DNA of 64,000 bases from Blastopirellula marina DSM 3645 (GCF_000153105.1 NZ_CH672376.1:3425148-3489147), one strand, 5' to 3'; positions 1 to 10,331 are shown, counted from the stretch's first letter. Made by a program: numbers and translations. Notes: generated from the letters alone by a model not told the origin.

Positions 1-1791
1 CACATCGTAGGGCAACGTATGCTTGGCCGCTTTGGCAAGCGCCTGGGCGGCTTCGCGAAGTTGTCTGGCAAGCTCTTCGGCCGCGGCCTTATCTTCTTTT
101 GGGATCAGTCCTTTCTTGTTGGCGTTCTTCTCTTGCAACTCGCGCGCTTTCTGTCGCAGCTTTTCCAGCATTCGTTGGGCCTGACGGTATTTCGACATCA
201 ACACGTTAAGCCCCTCGCGCTGTCGGAGCATCTGTTCAAACTCTTGTTGCGAGATAATTCGCACCGTGACGACCGGCGTTTCCGCACTCTGCGCCGGATC
301 AGGATGATTGTCTTCGACACGAGCAAACAGTTTGATTTCGTCGCCGGACTCGAGACCATACGCCGCGAGCGGCAGATAGATCGTTTCGACTTTATTGGTC
401 GGCGCCGGCGTCAAAACGGGGATATCCAACGGTAGTGGTCGCGATCCGTTCAAGCTGCGATAGAGCGAGAACCGTGACACGCCGTAGTCATCCTCAGCAG
501 CAAGCTCGATCGGCAGATGCGCCGCCGGAGTCGCCAGCGATTTTGGCTGCGGTTTCAGGATCCGTACGAACGGGCGTTGATCCGCGATCAGCGTGATCGT
601 ACCGGCGACCGATTCACGCGACTCTTGGCCGTCAATGTCACGGACTCGCAGTTCAAATCTGCCGGCGGTTTGAATCGTCCATATTCCGGCGACCATCTCT
701 GGGTGCTCGGCCGACGGTTTCAGTTCCATGGTTTGGATCTGATCCCCCGAGAACACCGCAAGCGTTCCGCCGGCCAGAGGACGTTGACTGGTCGCGGTGA
801 ACTGAACCTGCGTTCCTGGCAAACCGGCGACCCCGGCGCGGGGAAGTGCGCCCCGGTAGCGACCGATCCCGCCGGCATATTCGGGCGGAGTGACCACTAC
901 CTGCACGGATTCAATTTCTGGCGCCGTTAAAATGCGAATGCGGTGCTTTTCGCTGCGAGCACGAAACGCTCGCACATAATATTCAGCCGGATCCATCAGC
1001 CGCGTCAGCACGGCGCGATAACTGCCATCGTTGTCGCGGAACATCGGGACCCGCTCTTCTTGCTCGGCGCGAACCAACACCAGCTCGACATCTTCTAGCG
1101 GCGTCGTCGCCGATTCGACAAAGATATCAAGCGAATCTCCGTAGCGAACGTCAGCATCCCCCGGCGTGACCTTCAGCAGCAAGTAAAAGGCCGGGGGCGC
1201 ATCGTCCCACGGATGTGCGAACCGTCGCCACTGTCCGGCTGCAAATTGCGACGCGAACAGCGCAACCATGGCAACGAGCAGAGTCATTACGAGCACGATC
1301 CCCCACGGTCGCGCCGCCGGTTTCCAGGGAACCGCCTGACGTAGTGAAATATGTTTGGCCAACACACCTGCGTTAGCAATCGCCAACTGGGCGAGCCCGG
1401 CTGTCGCGCGAAAATTTCCGCGCGTTCGCCCCGCATCCGCTTGTTGCAAATCCCAACCCGAAATCACCATGCCGCGGGCCTGGGCGGTTTCGTCCACCAA
1501 GCGCGCGGCTTTCGCTGGCGTGAAAGAGCGGAATCGCTGATAGATTAACACAATGGTAAGCGTGAGACCGACTATCGCAGCGATTCCGGGAACCGCTGCT
1601 CGCCAGACCGAGGTCAACTCAAACGCCAGATCGAGCCATACCGATATCAGCAACACGCCCAAGGCAGCCAACAATCCCCACGCCGCTGCCGCCAGCGCCG
1701 CGACTTCGCGATAGCGACGCGTCACTTGCCGCAACTTGACGCGAAGCGCCTGGCCGCTTGATTCGGGAGGAATTGGAGGTCGAGGATTCAT
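1..1791 (-). CDS. Large coiled-coil membrane protein (DUF4175-like), partial, module A
   Basis: Reading the minus strand from the ATG at 1791 gives 597 uninterrupted codons to the left edge, so the C-terminus is missing. Two hydrophobic segments lie near residues 35-85 and a third near 170-195. An extracytoplasmic beta-rich region with Ig-like spacing follows. The last visible part, from about residue 545, becomes charged and helical (E/K/Q/A-rich), the start of a coiled coil. The layout matches the complete 1240-residue protein of module B: short N-terminal membrane anchor, beta domains, long coiled coil. It starts 19 bp after the vWA gene upstream and is the fifth gene of module A. Function is unknown; in this type of cluster such proteins are taken as membrane-anchored partners of the vWA proteins (inference). 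The family label is by architecture only. Confidence 0.8.
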   Translation of the reverse strand, partial: MNPRPPIPPESSGQALRVKLRQVTRRYREVAALAAAAWGLLAALGVLLISVWLDLAFELTSVWRAAVPGIAAIVGLTLTIVLIYQRFRSFTPAKAARLVDETAQARGMVISGWDLQQADAGRTRGNFRATAGLAQLAIANAGVLAKHISLRQAVPWKPAARPWGIVLVMTLLVAMVALFASQFAAGQWRRFAHPWDDAPPAFYLLLKVTPGDADVRYGDSLDIFVESATTPLEDVELVLVRAEQEERVPMFRDNDGSYRAVLTRLMDPAEYYVRAFRARSEKHRIRILTAPEIESVQVVVTPPEYAGGIGRYRGALPRAGVAGLPGTQVQFTATSQRPLAGGTLAVFSGDQIQTMELKPSAEHPEMVAGIWTIQTAGRFELRVRDIDGQESRESVAGTITLIADQRPFVRILKPQPKSLATPAAHLPIELAAEDDYGVSRFSLYRSLNGSRPLPLDIPVLTPAPTNKVETIYLPLAAYGLESGDEIKLFARVEDNHPDPAQSAETPVVTVRIISQQEFEQMLRQREGLNVLMSKYRQAQRMLEKLRQKARELQEKNANKKGLIPKEDKAAAEELARQLREAAQALAKAAKHTLPYDV

Positions 1792-1810
1792 AGGTCAGCC
1801 GTACTTCGTG

Positions 1811-4072
1811 TTAGATGAGCCCTGACATGCGGCGAACGGCCCACGTACACCCCCACAGTCCAAACGACAACACTAGCACCCACCAGCGATCCCACGCAGA
1901 GGTACGAACGATTCGTTCTGGCCGATTGCGATCACGGTGCTCGACGAACGCTTGATGAAGCATCTCTGGCAATTGATCGACTGCATCCCCTTCCAACGCT
2001 TTGGCGCCGCTCCGTAGGGCCAAGTCTTGCATCGCCAACGGACGCGCGACCACATCTAGTCGCTCTTTCAAATTGCTGGTGACATCAAAACTGGTCTCCG
2101 CAGCCATTTCTGTTTCGGCGCCGGTCAATGCTCTCGCGGTATAGTGTCCCGGCGGCAGTCGGCCGAAACTAACCTGAAAAACGCCGCTCTCTTCGTCTCC
2201 AATCGGGACGATGGTCTGCGGTTTAGCGAGCGAATCGCTGATCAGCTGTACGTTGGGCGTCGATTTCCAGACGTCGGGTCGAAGCAGCAATGTGGCCGTC
2301 GCCGACTGGCTGGAACTGAGAGTGACAGCGTCGGTCCGGAGGGCGATCTGTTGATTCGGCAACAGGCCAGCATGCGAAACCAACCACCGCACCAAGCTGC
2401 GCCACAGTTGCGCATAGACCGCGTCTTGTTGCTGATGCTCTGGCGGTAGAAACGCCCAGCGCCACATGCCGGAGCCCTCAAGCACGACGACTCGCCCTCG
2501 TCCCGTTGGCCGGAAGGTGATCAGCGGAACCGCTTCCGCTTCGCCCGAGCTGGTGGCCAATACGGTGGTCAGCGGCTTCACATCCTCTGGCTTCGCTGAC
2601 ACGGCCAACGATGGCAACAACGCTAAATTCTGGCCCGTCTCCGGCAGCCATTGGGCCGATTCGCCCATGTCGGTCAGCGCCAGACGGAAGTGCGATTCTC
2701 GATCCGGCGACCACTCCACCGGCATCAGCGCCTCCAACTGTTGATTCAACTGCGACGCCGGCGCTCCGCGAAAACAGACGAGCGTGCCTTCGCTGGTGGT
2801 CAGCCAACTTTTTAGTTGTCGCAACGATTCGTCGGTCAGATAAGCTTCGGTGCTGCGGCCGAGCAGGATAATTTGAAATTGCGATAGGAACTCGGGGTCG
2901 GAAAGCACCTGGGACGCACCCTTGTGAATCTTCCACTGGTCACTGGAAACATTTGTTGGATCTGCTGACTCGGCGTCGGCTGTCATTGCAGAGGTACGTT
3001 GCACTTGACGCTGCAGAAAGCGGCCTGGCGCCATTTGTACGACGCTGGTCAATGCGACCGATGGATCGGCAGAGAGCGTGCGGATGAGAAACTTCGAATC
3101 CCAATACGGCTTTCCTTCCAACAGCAAAATCGACACCGGTTGATCGATCACTCGCAGTTGCAGCGTAGACGAGTTGTTTAAGTCGGTGACTTCGTTATCC
3201 AGCGGTTTGGCGGAAACGGCGTAGTTGTAGAGCCCGCTCTGCTTTTGCGAGACGTAGAACCGCTCTTCGATCGGCGTGTTATCGGTGAGTGAGACAACGC
3301 GGGACTCGACCGTTTCGCCGTTGCGCTGCAGCAAAAGCTCTGTCGTCTGAGGATTGCCGTAGCTGTGCGACAGGCGCACCGTGATCGGGACCTCTTGGTC
3401 GGCGAACGCCAACTCTTGCGACTGCCGTAATGAAATCTGCAGGTCGCGCACTCCGGCTTGCGTGCCGATCGTACGAACAAACAGCGGCGTGCTGAGCGCA
3501 TTGGCTCGCTCGCCAATCTTCCGCAGCGCAGCCGCCGAAGCGCCCGACGTATCAATCCCGTCGCTCAACACGAGCACCGCCTGACCGGGAGGACGATCTT
3601 CTCCCAACACTTGGTTCAAACTGCCGGCCAGATCGGTTACGCCGCCAACAGGGGTGAGCTGCGCGAGCGATTGCAGGTCCGTTGGCGAACTCGTCTGGTC
3701 AAACGCGCGAAGTCGAATTTCGTAATCCTCGCCTAGCTGGTCAACCACGCTTTGAGCGATCGCTTGTCCAACCGCCAAACGCGATTGACCAGTCGCGTTT
3801 CCATCGGCAGTCCCCATACTTGCCGAACGATCGATCAACACCGTCAGCAACGGTTTGCCCGGCGGGGGAGGACTGCGCCGTACCCAAATCGGATTTAGCA
3901 GAATCACCAGCGGGATCAGCATGCAAACGCCCATCCATCCCATCACCCAGGCCAGCCGACGCCGCGGAAGCTTGCTAGCGGTGCGCCGCGCGTAGACCAC
4001 CAGAATCGCCGCGGCGGCTATCGCCAGCGGCAACCAAAGTGCGAGCGGAATGTGAGGATCAAAACGGATCAA
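1811..4072 (-). CDS. vWA-domain membrane protein with C-terminal helix, module A
   Basis: 753 residues. Two N-terminal transmembrane segments (about 9-28 and 40-60) are followed by a von Willebrand A domain with a MIDAS-type DRSAS motif at 81-85, a TDLAG segment, and a LVLSDG strand carrying the third metal-site aspartate. A middle region resembles the glutamine-amidotransferase-like fold often fused in these proteins, then comes a beta-rich part and a last membrane helix near residues 730-748. The vWA domain would bind a divalent metal and a protein ligand; the protein is likely anchored with domains on the outer face. It follows the BatA/vWA gene by 27 bp and is the paralogue of the 792-residue protein of module B (DRSQS at 91-95). 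The role with MoxR is inferred from gene order. Confidence 0.85.
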   Translation of the reverse strand: MIRFDPHIPLALWLPLAIAAAAILVVYARRTASKLPRRRLAWVMGWMGVCMLIPLVILLNPIWVRRSPPPPGKPLLTVLIDRSASMGTADGNATGQSRLAVGQAIAQSVVDQLGEDYEIRLRAFDQTSSPTDLQSLAQLTPVGGVTDLAGSLNQVLGEDRPPGQAVLVLSDGIDTSGASAAALRKIGERANALSTPLFVRTIGTQAGVRDLQISLRQSQELAFADQEVPITVRLSHSYGNPQTTELLLQRNGETVESRVVSLTDNTPIEERFYVSQKQSGLYNYAVSAKPLDNEVTDLNNSSTLQLRVIDQPVSILLLEGKPYWDSKFLIRTLSADPSVALTSVVQMAPGRFLQRQVQRTSAMTADAESADPTNVSSDQWKIHKGASQVLSDPEFLSQFQIILLGRSTEAYLTDESLRQLKSWLTTSEGTLVCFRGAPASQLNQQLEALMPVEWSPDRESHFRLALTDMGESAQWLPETGQNLALLPSLAVSAKPEDVKPLTTVLATSSGEAEAVPLITFRPTGRGRVVVLEGSGMWRWAFLPPEHQQQDAVYAQLWRSLVRWLVSHAGLLPNQQIALRTDAVTLSSSQSATATLLLRPDVWKSTPNVQLISDSLAKPQTIVPIGDEESGVFQVSFGRLPPGHYTARALTGAETEMAAETSFDVTSNLKERLDVVARPLAMQDLALRSGAKALEGDAVDQLPEMLHQAFVEHRDRNRPERIVRTSAWDRWWVLVLSFGLWGCTWAVRRMSGLI

Positions 4073-4099
4073 GAGGACAAACCTTAAGCAGACGGAAAA

Positions 4100-6208
4100 T
4101 CAGGTTCGAAAAACCATTAACGTCGCTACCTCGGCCAGCAGACAAACGAGCACGCCAACAGCGAACCACTTCCACAAATCATGTTCCCAAGCCGCGCTCG
4201 CGCCTGGCGCCGAAAAATGCACTTCGTGTCCAGTGACCAGTCGGTCCAGCACTACATCGGCAGGCAATGTCGCCAGGTCGGCCTCTTCGGCAGGGATCGC
4301 GATCGCCGCCGCAAACAGCGTCTCGCGGTTGTCTTGGATTTGATAAACGCCTTGGACGTCGGGCGCGTCCCATTGCCAGAGCACGGAGTTGCCTTCGTCA
4401 AGCAGTCGTCCCAACGATTCGTCTGTCGCCGGCTGTACGTCGGAGTCGCGTACGATGCGGAGCGTATCGGCCGCGCGACCTGTATCAACTTGCGCCACCA
4501 GTTTTTCACCGCAAAGATACGTTTCTGATCCTGAGTCGGTTGCGAGCAGCTCTTGCACCAACTCGTCCAAAATGGGAACCAATGCACCGGTCTTCCAGAT
4601 GTTCGAGCTAGTCAAATCGGCGTTCACGATCGCTAGCGTTCCGCCGGAGACCGTCGACGCGACCACAATCGCCGGCGTATCGTCGCTATACATCGCTCGG
4701 ATCGAATCATCCGCCGCCGGATTGACGACCGAGCCCCCTTGAATGCTCAGTCCTCCACCAAATCGAAGCGGTTCGATAAGCGCCGGCAAACTATCGCCAA
4801 AGCTCGCGAGCGGCGGACGCGGAGATTCAAACGTCACCAGTCGTAGATCATGACGATCGGCCCCTGGGGCCGGCGGAGCAAAGCGAACCGCTAGCTCCAA
4901 CTGACTTGCTTCGACCAGCCGCGCTAGATTGACGGCGTCGATTGAGTCACTCGCGATATACAATAGCGAGCGTCCCCGCGTCAGTTGTCGAGCGATCACC
5001 TCCAAATGTTCCGGCGACAGTTGGCCGCAATCATTGATCACTATCAGGTCCGCATCGGTCAGCGACTGATTGTCGAGCAGGCGCGGCGGAATACGATGCA
5101 GTCGACTGGAAGCTGAGTCCCAATCGTCTTCCGGCGCCAAAGCAACGGCCAGAATATGACTCGATGACGTCCCCTCCCCTGTCTGTTGCGTAATCAGCAC
5201 ATATTGCGGCTCGCCGCGCAGCCGCGCCACGACGGGTCGCCAATCGTCGCCGGGTATCGTATCTTCCGAATCGACCAGCCGCACCTGTCCAGCAATCCAG
5301 CCGGTCATTCGAATCGGAATCTCCTGTTTCAACAGCGCTTCGTCCTGTGGATCGCAGACGCCGGAGAGACGATACGCGGCGTCGCCGATTTCGGCCTCGA
5401 CGATCAAGTTGCGACTGGTCGGACTGTAATTGCCGACGCGCACGGTCAACAGCACTCGATCTTGTCGCGCTCCTATTGGTTGACAAACGGCGCTCAAAAT
5501 CGCCAAGTTGTCTGGCGTCTCTTCCGCCGCCGTCGACTCCAACTGAATTTTCGTCGCCGGGGCAATTGCGTCAAAATTGGCTGCGCCCCAGCCGCTGCGT
5601 TGAAAATCGCTAATCACCACCAGTTCACGCCGACGCTGATCGTTTTCATCCAGTGGAGCAAGCTGACGAGCCGCTAGTTCAAGCGCCGCGTCCACCGCCA
5701 TCCGCTCTGGAAGGGCTGCGGCGCGGGATAGCTCTTCGCGAAGCGCCTCGAAGTTGGTAGAGACATTTTCGAAGACGGCGTGCGGCTGAGCGCCGGCGAT
5801 GATTAGATTGGTGCGCAGTCCGCTCCGATATTGCAGATAACGTTCCGCGATCGTCCGGGCACGCTCAACGCCAGGCGTATTGCCAGCGGTTGCGGCCATG
5901 CTTTGACTCACATCCAGCACCACAACGCGAACGGCGTCTCCGCCGTCATCGATAATCAGCGGCGGCTCGCCCCACTGCGGCCCGGCGAAGGCGGCGGTTA
6001 GTAACAAGATCGCGACACAACGCAGCGCAAGGATGATCCAATCACGCAGACGATGAGCGGCGCTGCGACTTTGCACCGCTTCACGGACAAATCGCAACGT
6101 CGAAAGCCGCATGACGACCGGTCGCGGTCGCGTAAGCCAATGAATAAGCACCGGCGCGGCGACGGCCAATAAGCCTAAACCGAAGATCCATGGCGCCGCG
6201 AAGGTCAT
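4100..6208 (-). CDS. BatA-domain/vWA membrane protein, module A
   Basis: I choose the ATG at 6208, giving 702 residues. A longer reading to 6328 would overlap the DUF58 gene by 79 bp and adds an unrelated 40-residue leader. From 6208 the protein starts directly with the aerotolerance BatA signature: a hydrophobic helix, then HWLTRPRP, then the helix ending in FAGPQW. The vWA MIDAS motif DVSQS is at 99-103, exactly the position of DHSAS in the 702-residue paralogue of module B, which supports this start. The middle is a beta-rich periplasmic-type region and the C-terminus a single membrane helix. BatA-family proteins work with MoxR ATPases in envelope stress and metal- or cofactor-loading systems; the substrate here is unknown. 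Confidence 0.87.
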   Translation of the reverse strand: MTFAAPWIFGLGLLAVAAPVLIHWLTRPRPVVMRLSTLRFVREAVQSRSAAHRLRDWIILALRCVAILLLTAAFAGPQWGEPPLIIDDGGDAVRVVVLDVSQSMAATAGNTPGVERARTIAERYLQYRSGLRTNLIIAGAQPHAVFENVSTNFEALREELSRAAALPERMAVDAALELAARQLAPLDENDQRRRELVVISDFQRSGWGAANFDAIAPATKIQLESTAAEETPDNLAILSAVCQPIGARQDRVLLTVRVGNYSPTSRNLIVEAEIGDAAYRLSGVCDPQDEALLKQEIPIRMTGWIAGQVRLVDSEDTIPGDDWRPVVARLRGEPQYVLITQQTGEGTSSSHILAVALAPEDDWDSASSRLHRIPPRLLDNQSLTDADLIVINDCGQLSPEHLEVIARQLTRGRSLLYIASDSIDAVNLARLVEASQLELAVRFAPPAPGADRHDLRLVTFESPRPPLASFGDSLPALIEPLRFGGGLSIQGGSVVNPAADDSIRAMYSDDTPAIVVASTVSGGTLAIVNADLTSSNIWKTGALVPILDELVQELLATDSGSETYLCGEKLVAQVDTGRAADTLRIVRDSDVQPATDESLGRLLDEGNSVLWQWDAPDVQGVYQIQDNRETLFAAAIAIPAEEADLATLPADVVLDRLVTGHEVHFSAPGASAAWEHDLWKWFAVGVLVCLLAEVATLMVFRT

Positions 6209-6249
6209 ACGTGTCTGTTCCGATCGAAGTTGCGATGTCGCGAGTAGGG

Positions 6250-7158
6250 TTATCCAGAGCGTTCCATCAAAAATCCGCCGAGCGATTCCAAATAGGGAAT
6301 CGAGGTCGAGATGCGGCGATAGTCGCAACCAGCGGCCAACGTCATCTGCCGGACCATCGCCTGATGGGCCGAAAATCGCCGTTGGTAATCGTCCCGAAAT
6401 TCATCCGGCGTACAACTCAACGATCCCCCTTTTTCCATCTCTTCAAACCGAAACGAGCTGCCTTGCGGCAACGTCTCTTCCTCGGGATGGATCAGGTGCA
6501 GCGTCAGAACTTCGAGACCACGATGGCGAAATAGTCGCAGCGCCGCGAAGGTCTCGTCCAAATCCTCCATCAAAAAGTCGGAGACGAACAGCAGCACGCC
6601 GCGTTGAGTCGTGCGCTCGAACAGTTCTCGTAAGCCTGGAGCCGATTGTGTGGTCGCTACGGTTTTGATCTGTTCGATCTGCTCCATGATCCGCATCACG
6701 TGCGCCGATGTGCCGCCTGGCGACAGATGATCTTCCAGACGCGACTTGAGCACCGCGAGTCCGACTTGATCCTGGCCGAGACTAATAATGTAGGAGAGCG
6801 CCGTTGTCAGAAATTGAGCGTATTCGAGCTTCGAACCTGTGCGCAACTTACTGCCCGAGAAAGCCATGCTTTCGCTCGCGTCGATGGCCAACATGCAGAC
6901 CAGGTTGGTTTCTTCCTGGTGGAGCCGGACAAAGCTTTTACCGGTACGCGCGAGCAGTTTCCAATCGAGTCGCCGGAGGTCTTCTCCACCGCTGTACTCA
7001 CGGAAGTCGACAAACTCGCCGGCGCCACCTTGTTGGCGCGATTTGTGTCGGCCGCTATACGAACCTTCGACGCGATGCGCCGTCGTGAATCGCATGTGCG
7101 CCAGCGCCGAAAGCGCGCGGCGATCGAAAAATCGCGATCCTTGTGCAAGCGATGTCAT
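6250..7158 (-). CDS. DUF58 domain protein, module A
   Basis: 302 residues, cytosolic, no membrane segment seen. It carries the DUF58 core: the FVDFREYSGGEDLRRLDWK region at about 49-67, then a vWA-like strand with DASES at 93-97. Its stop lies 41 bp before the BatA gene and its start overlaps the MoxR stop by 4 bp (ATGA), so MoxR and DUF58 are translationally coupled. DUF58 proteins are the usual second gene of MoxR operons and are thought to be the vWA-like cytosolic partner of the ATPase. A paralogue with the same context is at 19519-20502. Specific function not known. Confidence 0.9.
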   Translation of the reverse strand: MTSLAQGSRFFDRRALSALAHMRFTTAHRVEGSYSGRHKSRQQGGAGEFVDFREYSGGEDLRRLDWKLLARTGKSFVRLHQEETNLVCMLAIDASESMAFSGSKLRTGSKLEYAQFLTTALSYIISLGQDQVGLAVLKSRLEDHLSPGGTSAHVMRIMEQIEQIKTVATTQSAPGLRELFERTTQRGVLLFVSDFLMEDLDETFAALRLFRHRGLEVLTLHLIHPEEETLPQGSSFRFEEMEKGGSLSCTPDEFRDDYQRRFSAHQAMVRQMTLAAGCDYRRISTSIPYLESLGGFLMERSG

Positions 7159-8162
7159 CCGACGTCTTTCAACAGTCCCTCAATGATCTGCAGCGCAGTC
7201 ACCGAGTCGCCGATCGCGCGATGGTTGAGAATGATGCGATGCCGCAAAATCGGGCCTGCCACGCGCCGAACATCCTCTTCGGTCGGCGCCGTTCTTCCGT
7301 CGAGCAGCGCACACGCTTTGGCGGCTAGCACCAGATTTTGCGAGCCGCGGGGGCCGGCGCCCCACGAGACGTAATCGCGGACCATCGCCTGAGCTCGATC
7401 ATCTTCGGGCCGACTGCCACCGCACAACCGCACCGCATAGCTGGCGACATTCTTGGGGACCGGTACGGCCAGCACTAGATCGCGCAGTTCCAGAAATTCG
7501 TCTCGGTTGAGCGCCGCGGCCGGCATGACCATCGGCCCCGAGGTGGTCTTCAAGACGATCTCTTCTTCCTGCTCCGGTGTCGGATAGCCGAACCGGATCT
7601 CCATCATAAAACGGTCAAGCTGCGCCTCGGGCAGCGGATAGGTCCCTTCCTGCTCGATCGGGTTTTGCGTCGCGACCACCAAAAACGGCGACTCCAACGG
7701 ATAGGTTTGCCCACCTACGGAGACTTGTTGCTCGGCCATCGCTTCCAGCAGCGCCGATTGCGTCTTGGGCGCCGCACGATTGATTTCGTCCGCTAGCACC
7801 AAGTTGGAAAAAACCGGACCAGGCCGAAAGACCATTGTTGGACCTTGGTTCTCTTCTCCTCGGCCCAGCAGTTCATAGCCGGTCACGTCCGATGGCATTA
7901 AATCTGGAGTGAACTGAATCCGTGAAAACTTCCAGCCAAACGCCGACGCTAGCGCCTTGACCATCAAGGTCTTGGCCAGTCCCGGTACGCCGACCAGCAG
8001 CGCATGCGATCCAGTCAACGCACAGACCAACAGTTGATCGATCGAATCATCTTGACCAACCACCACCTGATGCAGACTCTCACGAATCGCCTGAACGCGC
8101 TGCGTAAAATCACCTAGCTTTTCGTCTGCTTCCGCTGCGGCGGAGACCGTAGCTTCACTCAT
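7155..8162 (-). CDS. MoxR-family AAA+ ATPase, module A
   Basis: 335 residues, the usual MoxR length. Walker A is GVPGLAKT at 58-65 and Walker B LADEIN at 123-128; the QNPIEQEGTYPLPEAQLDR sensor-1 region and the C-terminal lid are intact, so the enzyme should be active. MoxR ATPases act as chaperones that remodel or load metal/cofactor into partner proteins through vWA proteins. It is the first gene of module A; the start is supported by a strong GGAGAG ribosome site just upstream of the ATG (rightward, at about 8166-8171 on the plus strand). A 562-bp upstream region shared with the divergent MscS gene should hold the promoter. The paralogue is at 20502-21515. Confidence 0.95.
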   Translation of the reverse strand: MSEATVSAAAEADEKLGDFTQRVQAIRESLHQVVVGQDDSIDQLLVCALTGSHALLVGVPGLAKTLMVKALASAFGWKFSRIQFTPDLMPSDVTGYELLGRGEENQGPTMVFRPGPVFSNLVLADEINRAAPKTQSALLEAMAEQQVSVGGQTYPLESPFLVVATQNPIEQEGTYPLPEAQLDRFMMEIRFGYPTPEQEEEIVLKTTSGPMVMPAAALNRDEFLELRDLVLAVPVPKNVASYAVRLCGGSRPEDDRAQAMVRDYVSWGAGPRGSQNLVLAAKACALLDGRTAPTEEDVRRVAGPILRHRIILNHRAIGDSVTALQIIEGLLKDVG

Positions 8163-8724
8163 TGTCTCTCCTTGATTCCACGGCCGAAGATTAGATAGGA
8201 GGCCGAATGGATCGATCGAAGTGTCAGTTTAGCGCTGATGAAAAGGATCAGAAGCGTGACAAGATCGGAACCTAATATTTCACGCGAAACGCTTGCGCAC
8301 TTCACGAGTCTCCCGCAACCCGTCTGGTGGCATATTACCGCGCCGGAGGGGGCCCCGCAAACTTTTGGTTCGACAACTTCGCATTTTGAAGAACTCAAAT
8401 AAAAAACGGACAATTCGCCTTCATTTGCCACTTTGGAAAGAACTTGGTTCCGGTCACCGAACGGCTTGCCAATTCTTTCCAAGTCAGGCCGAGAGACTCC
8501 TGTAGAGAGATGAAGTATCCAAGCGCCGGCTTGGTGGACGTTTTAGAATAGATCGATGTGGAGAGCGGTCCGCTGGTTGCGTTTTCACGCTAAGATGGTG
8601 ACTTAGAAGATGTCAGATCGACGCACGCTATCCGGCGAATCGAGTAGACCCAGACGCCGCGTAGTCCGCTCGCTTTACGCCTGCCGACGGTAACGATTGA
8701 CTGATTTAGAAAGAGAGTATCCCT
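8163..8724. other. Intergenic region, divergent promoters expected
   Basis: 562 bp between the divergent MoxR and BON-MscS genes. Short open frames here have no coding character and no family I recognise. I did not find a convincing -35/-10 pair for either direction. The region must hold promoters for both transcripts, and it is AT-richer than the flanks around 8390-8415. Confidence 0.4.
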
Positions 8725-10206
8725 GTGCGGCGAACTGCCCCCACTGGTTATCGACAAAAATTACTTGCGGCGCTGTTAGTGCTTCCCCTAGGCATGCTGA
8801 CCGCGACGCTCGTCGCCCAAGCGCCGGCCGAAACGACCGGTCCAACCGACGCGCCAAATCAACAGAAGGCGCCCAATGAGGAAGAACTTTCGCTCGCGCC
8901 CGCCAAAGTCGACGTAAAACCAATTGCACGTGACGAAGAAATTCGCATGCGCCTCCAGAGCGTGCTGAACGCGACCGGCTGGTTCATGGAGCCCTTGGTG
9001 CGGGTCGAAGAAGGAGTCGTCTTTCTCAACGGTCAGGCGGAAACCGATGAACTCAAAAAATGGGCTGGCGATTTAGCCAGAAACACGCAAGATGTCGTCG
9101 CCGTGGCCAACCGCATGGACGTGCCGGAACCGTCGGTCTGGGATTTCGAACCTGCGTGGAACGGTCTGACGGTCTTATGGCGAGACATTATCCGCTCACT
9201 CCCTTTCGTTGCATTCGGACTGTGCATTTTGATCCTTTCGGTTGGGGCCGGCCTGCTCGCTACGCGCCTCGCGGGGTACCTACTTCACCAGCGAATTCGA
9301 GCGACCCTGCTGCGAAACGTCCTTGCCCGCGGATTGGGCGTAATCGCATTCCTTTGCGGCACGTACGTAGTCCTCAGGGTTTCTGGATTGACGCAACTCG
9401 CACTGACCGTCGTCGGCGGCACCGGCCTGATCGGGTTGGCCTTTGGAATCGCGTTTCGGGACATCACCGAAAACTTTCTGGCCAGCATCTTCTTAAGTAT
9501 GCAACAGCCATTCGAAACAGGCGACCTGGTCGACGTGGTTGGCGTGACAGGGTACGTGCAGCAGTTGAATGTCCGTACAACGATCTTGATGACGCTCGAC
9601 GGCAACTTGGTGCAAATCCCCAATGCGGCCGTTTACAAAAGCAACCTTCGCAATTTCACGGCCAACGCTAACCGGCGCGAAGATTTTGTCGTCGGCATCG
9701 GTTATGACGATTCGATCAACGAGGCTCAAGAAATCGCGCGGAAAGTGCTCGAAGAACATCCGGCCGTTCTAAATGACCCCGAGCCGTCCGTGCTTGCCGA
9801 TAGCTTAGGTGGAACGACCATCAACCTGCGTGTTTACTTTTGGATCAACGGCCGCGAACATAGTTGGTTGAAGGTGCGTTCGTCTGTAATCCGGCTGGTG
9901 AAGTCGGCATTTCAGGAACAGGGAATCTCAATGCCCGACGAAGCGCGCGAGGTCGTCTTTCCTAACGGAGTCCCCGTCACGATGCTCAACGGGACGCCGG
10001 GAGAGTCGCCCCGCGTCGAGCGAGTCCCCACTCCACCACCCACGAATGATCGCAACGAGACTGCGACCAAAGCGGAAGGTGGCCTATCCAGTGAAGCCGG
10101 CGTCATTAAAGAGCAGGCTCGCCAGGTTCAGCCGCTGAAAGACGAAGAGAATCTCCTGAAAGGTCCCACGAGCACTGCTTCGACCAAGCCCCCAGGGGCT
10201 TCGTAA
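8725..10206 (+). CDS. BON-domain mechanosensitive channel (MscS family)
   Basis: 493 residues, starting at GTG 8725 with a purine-rich AAGAGAG site 7 bp upstream. It has a signal-peptide-like N-terminus (about 1-33), an acidic linker, a BON-type domain (about 60-120; the VVFLNGQAETDELKKWAG pattern), transmembrane helices at about 155-180 and 195-215, and the pore-lining MscS helix and beta domain (about 215-340, with the GLAFGIAFRDITENFLAS signature). The last 100 residues are charged and low-complexity. MscS channels open on membrane tension and release solutes on osmotic downshock; the BON domain probably faces the periplasm and binds lipid or envelope material (inference). It is convergent with the C13-peptidase gene and divergent from module A. 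Confidence 0.9.
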   Translation: MRRTAPTGYRQKLLAALLVLPLGMLTATLVAQAPAETTGPTDAPNQQKAPNEEELSLAPAKVDVKPIARDEEIRMRLQSVLNATGWFMEPLVRVEEGVVFLNGQAETDELKKWAGDLARNTQDVVAVANRMDVPEPSVWDFEPAWNGLTVLWRDIIRSLPFVAFGLCILILSVGAGLLATRLAGYLLHQRIRATLLRNVLARGLGVIAFLCGTYVVLRVSGLTQLALTVVGGTGLIGLAFGIAFRDITENFLASIFLSMQQPFETGDLVDVVGVTGYVQQLNVRTTILMTLDGNLVQIPNAAVYKSNLRNFTANANRREDFVVGIGYDDSINEAQEIARKVLEEHPAVLNDPEPSVLADSLGGTTINLRVYFWINGREHSWLKVRSSVIRLVKSAFQEQGISMPDEAREVVFPNGVPVTMLNGTPGESPRVERVPTPPPTNDRNETATKAEGGLSSEAGVIKEQARQVQPLKDEENLLKGPTSTASTKPPGAS

Positions 10207-10331
10207 AACATCCGACGACAGAGCCGATAAAGTTTGTCACTGGCCCCAGGAGATCGCTCCGCGGTTCACCACCGAGCGGGAGCGTCACTATCGTGTCGCC
10301 CCGTTTTCCAGCGATGCCACGATCCAACGCT

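Noticed and set aside
6209-6328. Extended start of the BatA/vWA gene of module A
   Set aside because: It would overlap DUF58 by 79 bp and add a leader absent from the module B paralogue; the 702-residue form matches the paralogue length and MIDAS position.
8159-8482. Upstream minus-strand frame reading into the MoxR start
   Set aside because: Different frame from MoxR; no coding character and no family; overlaps the MoxR ribosome site.
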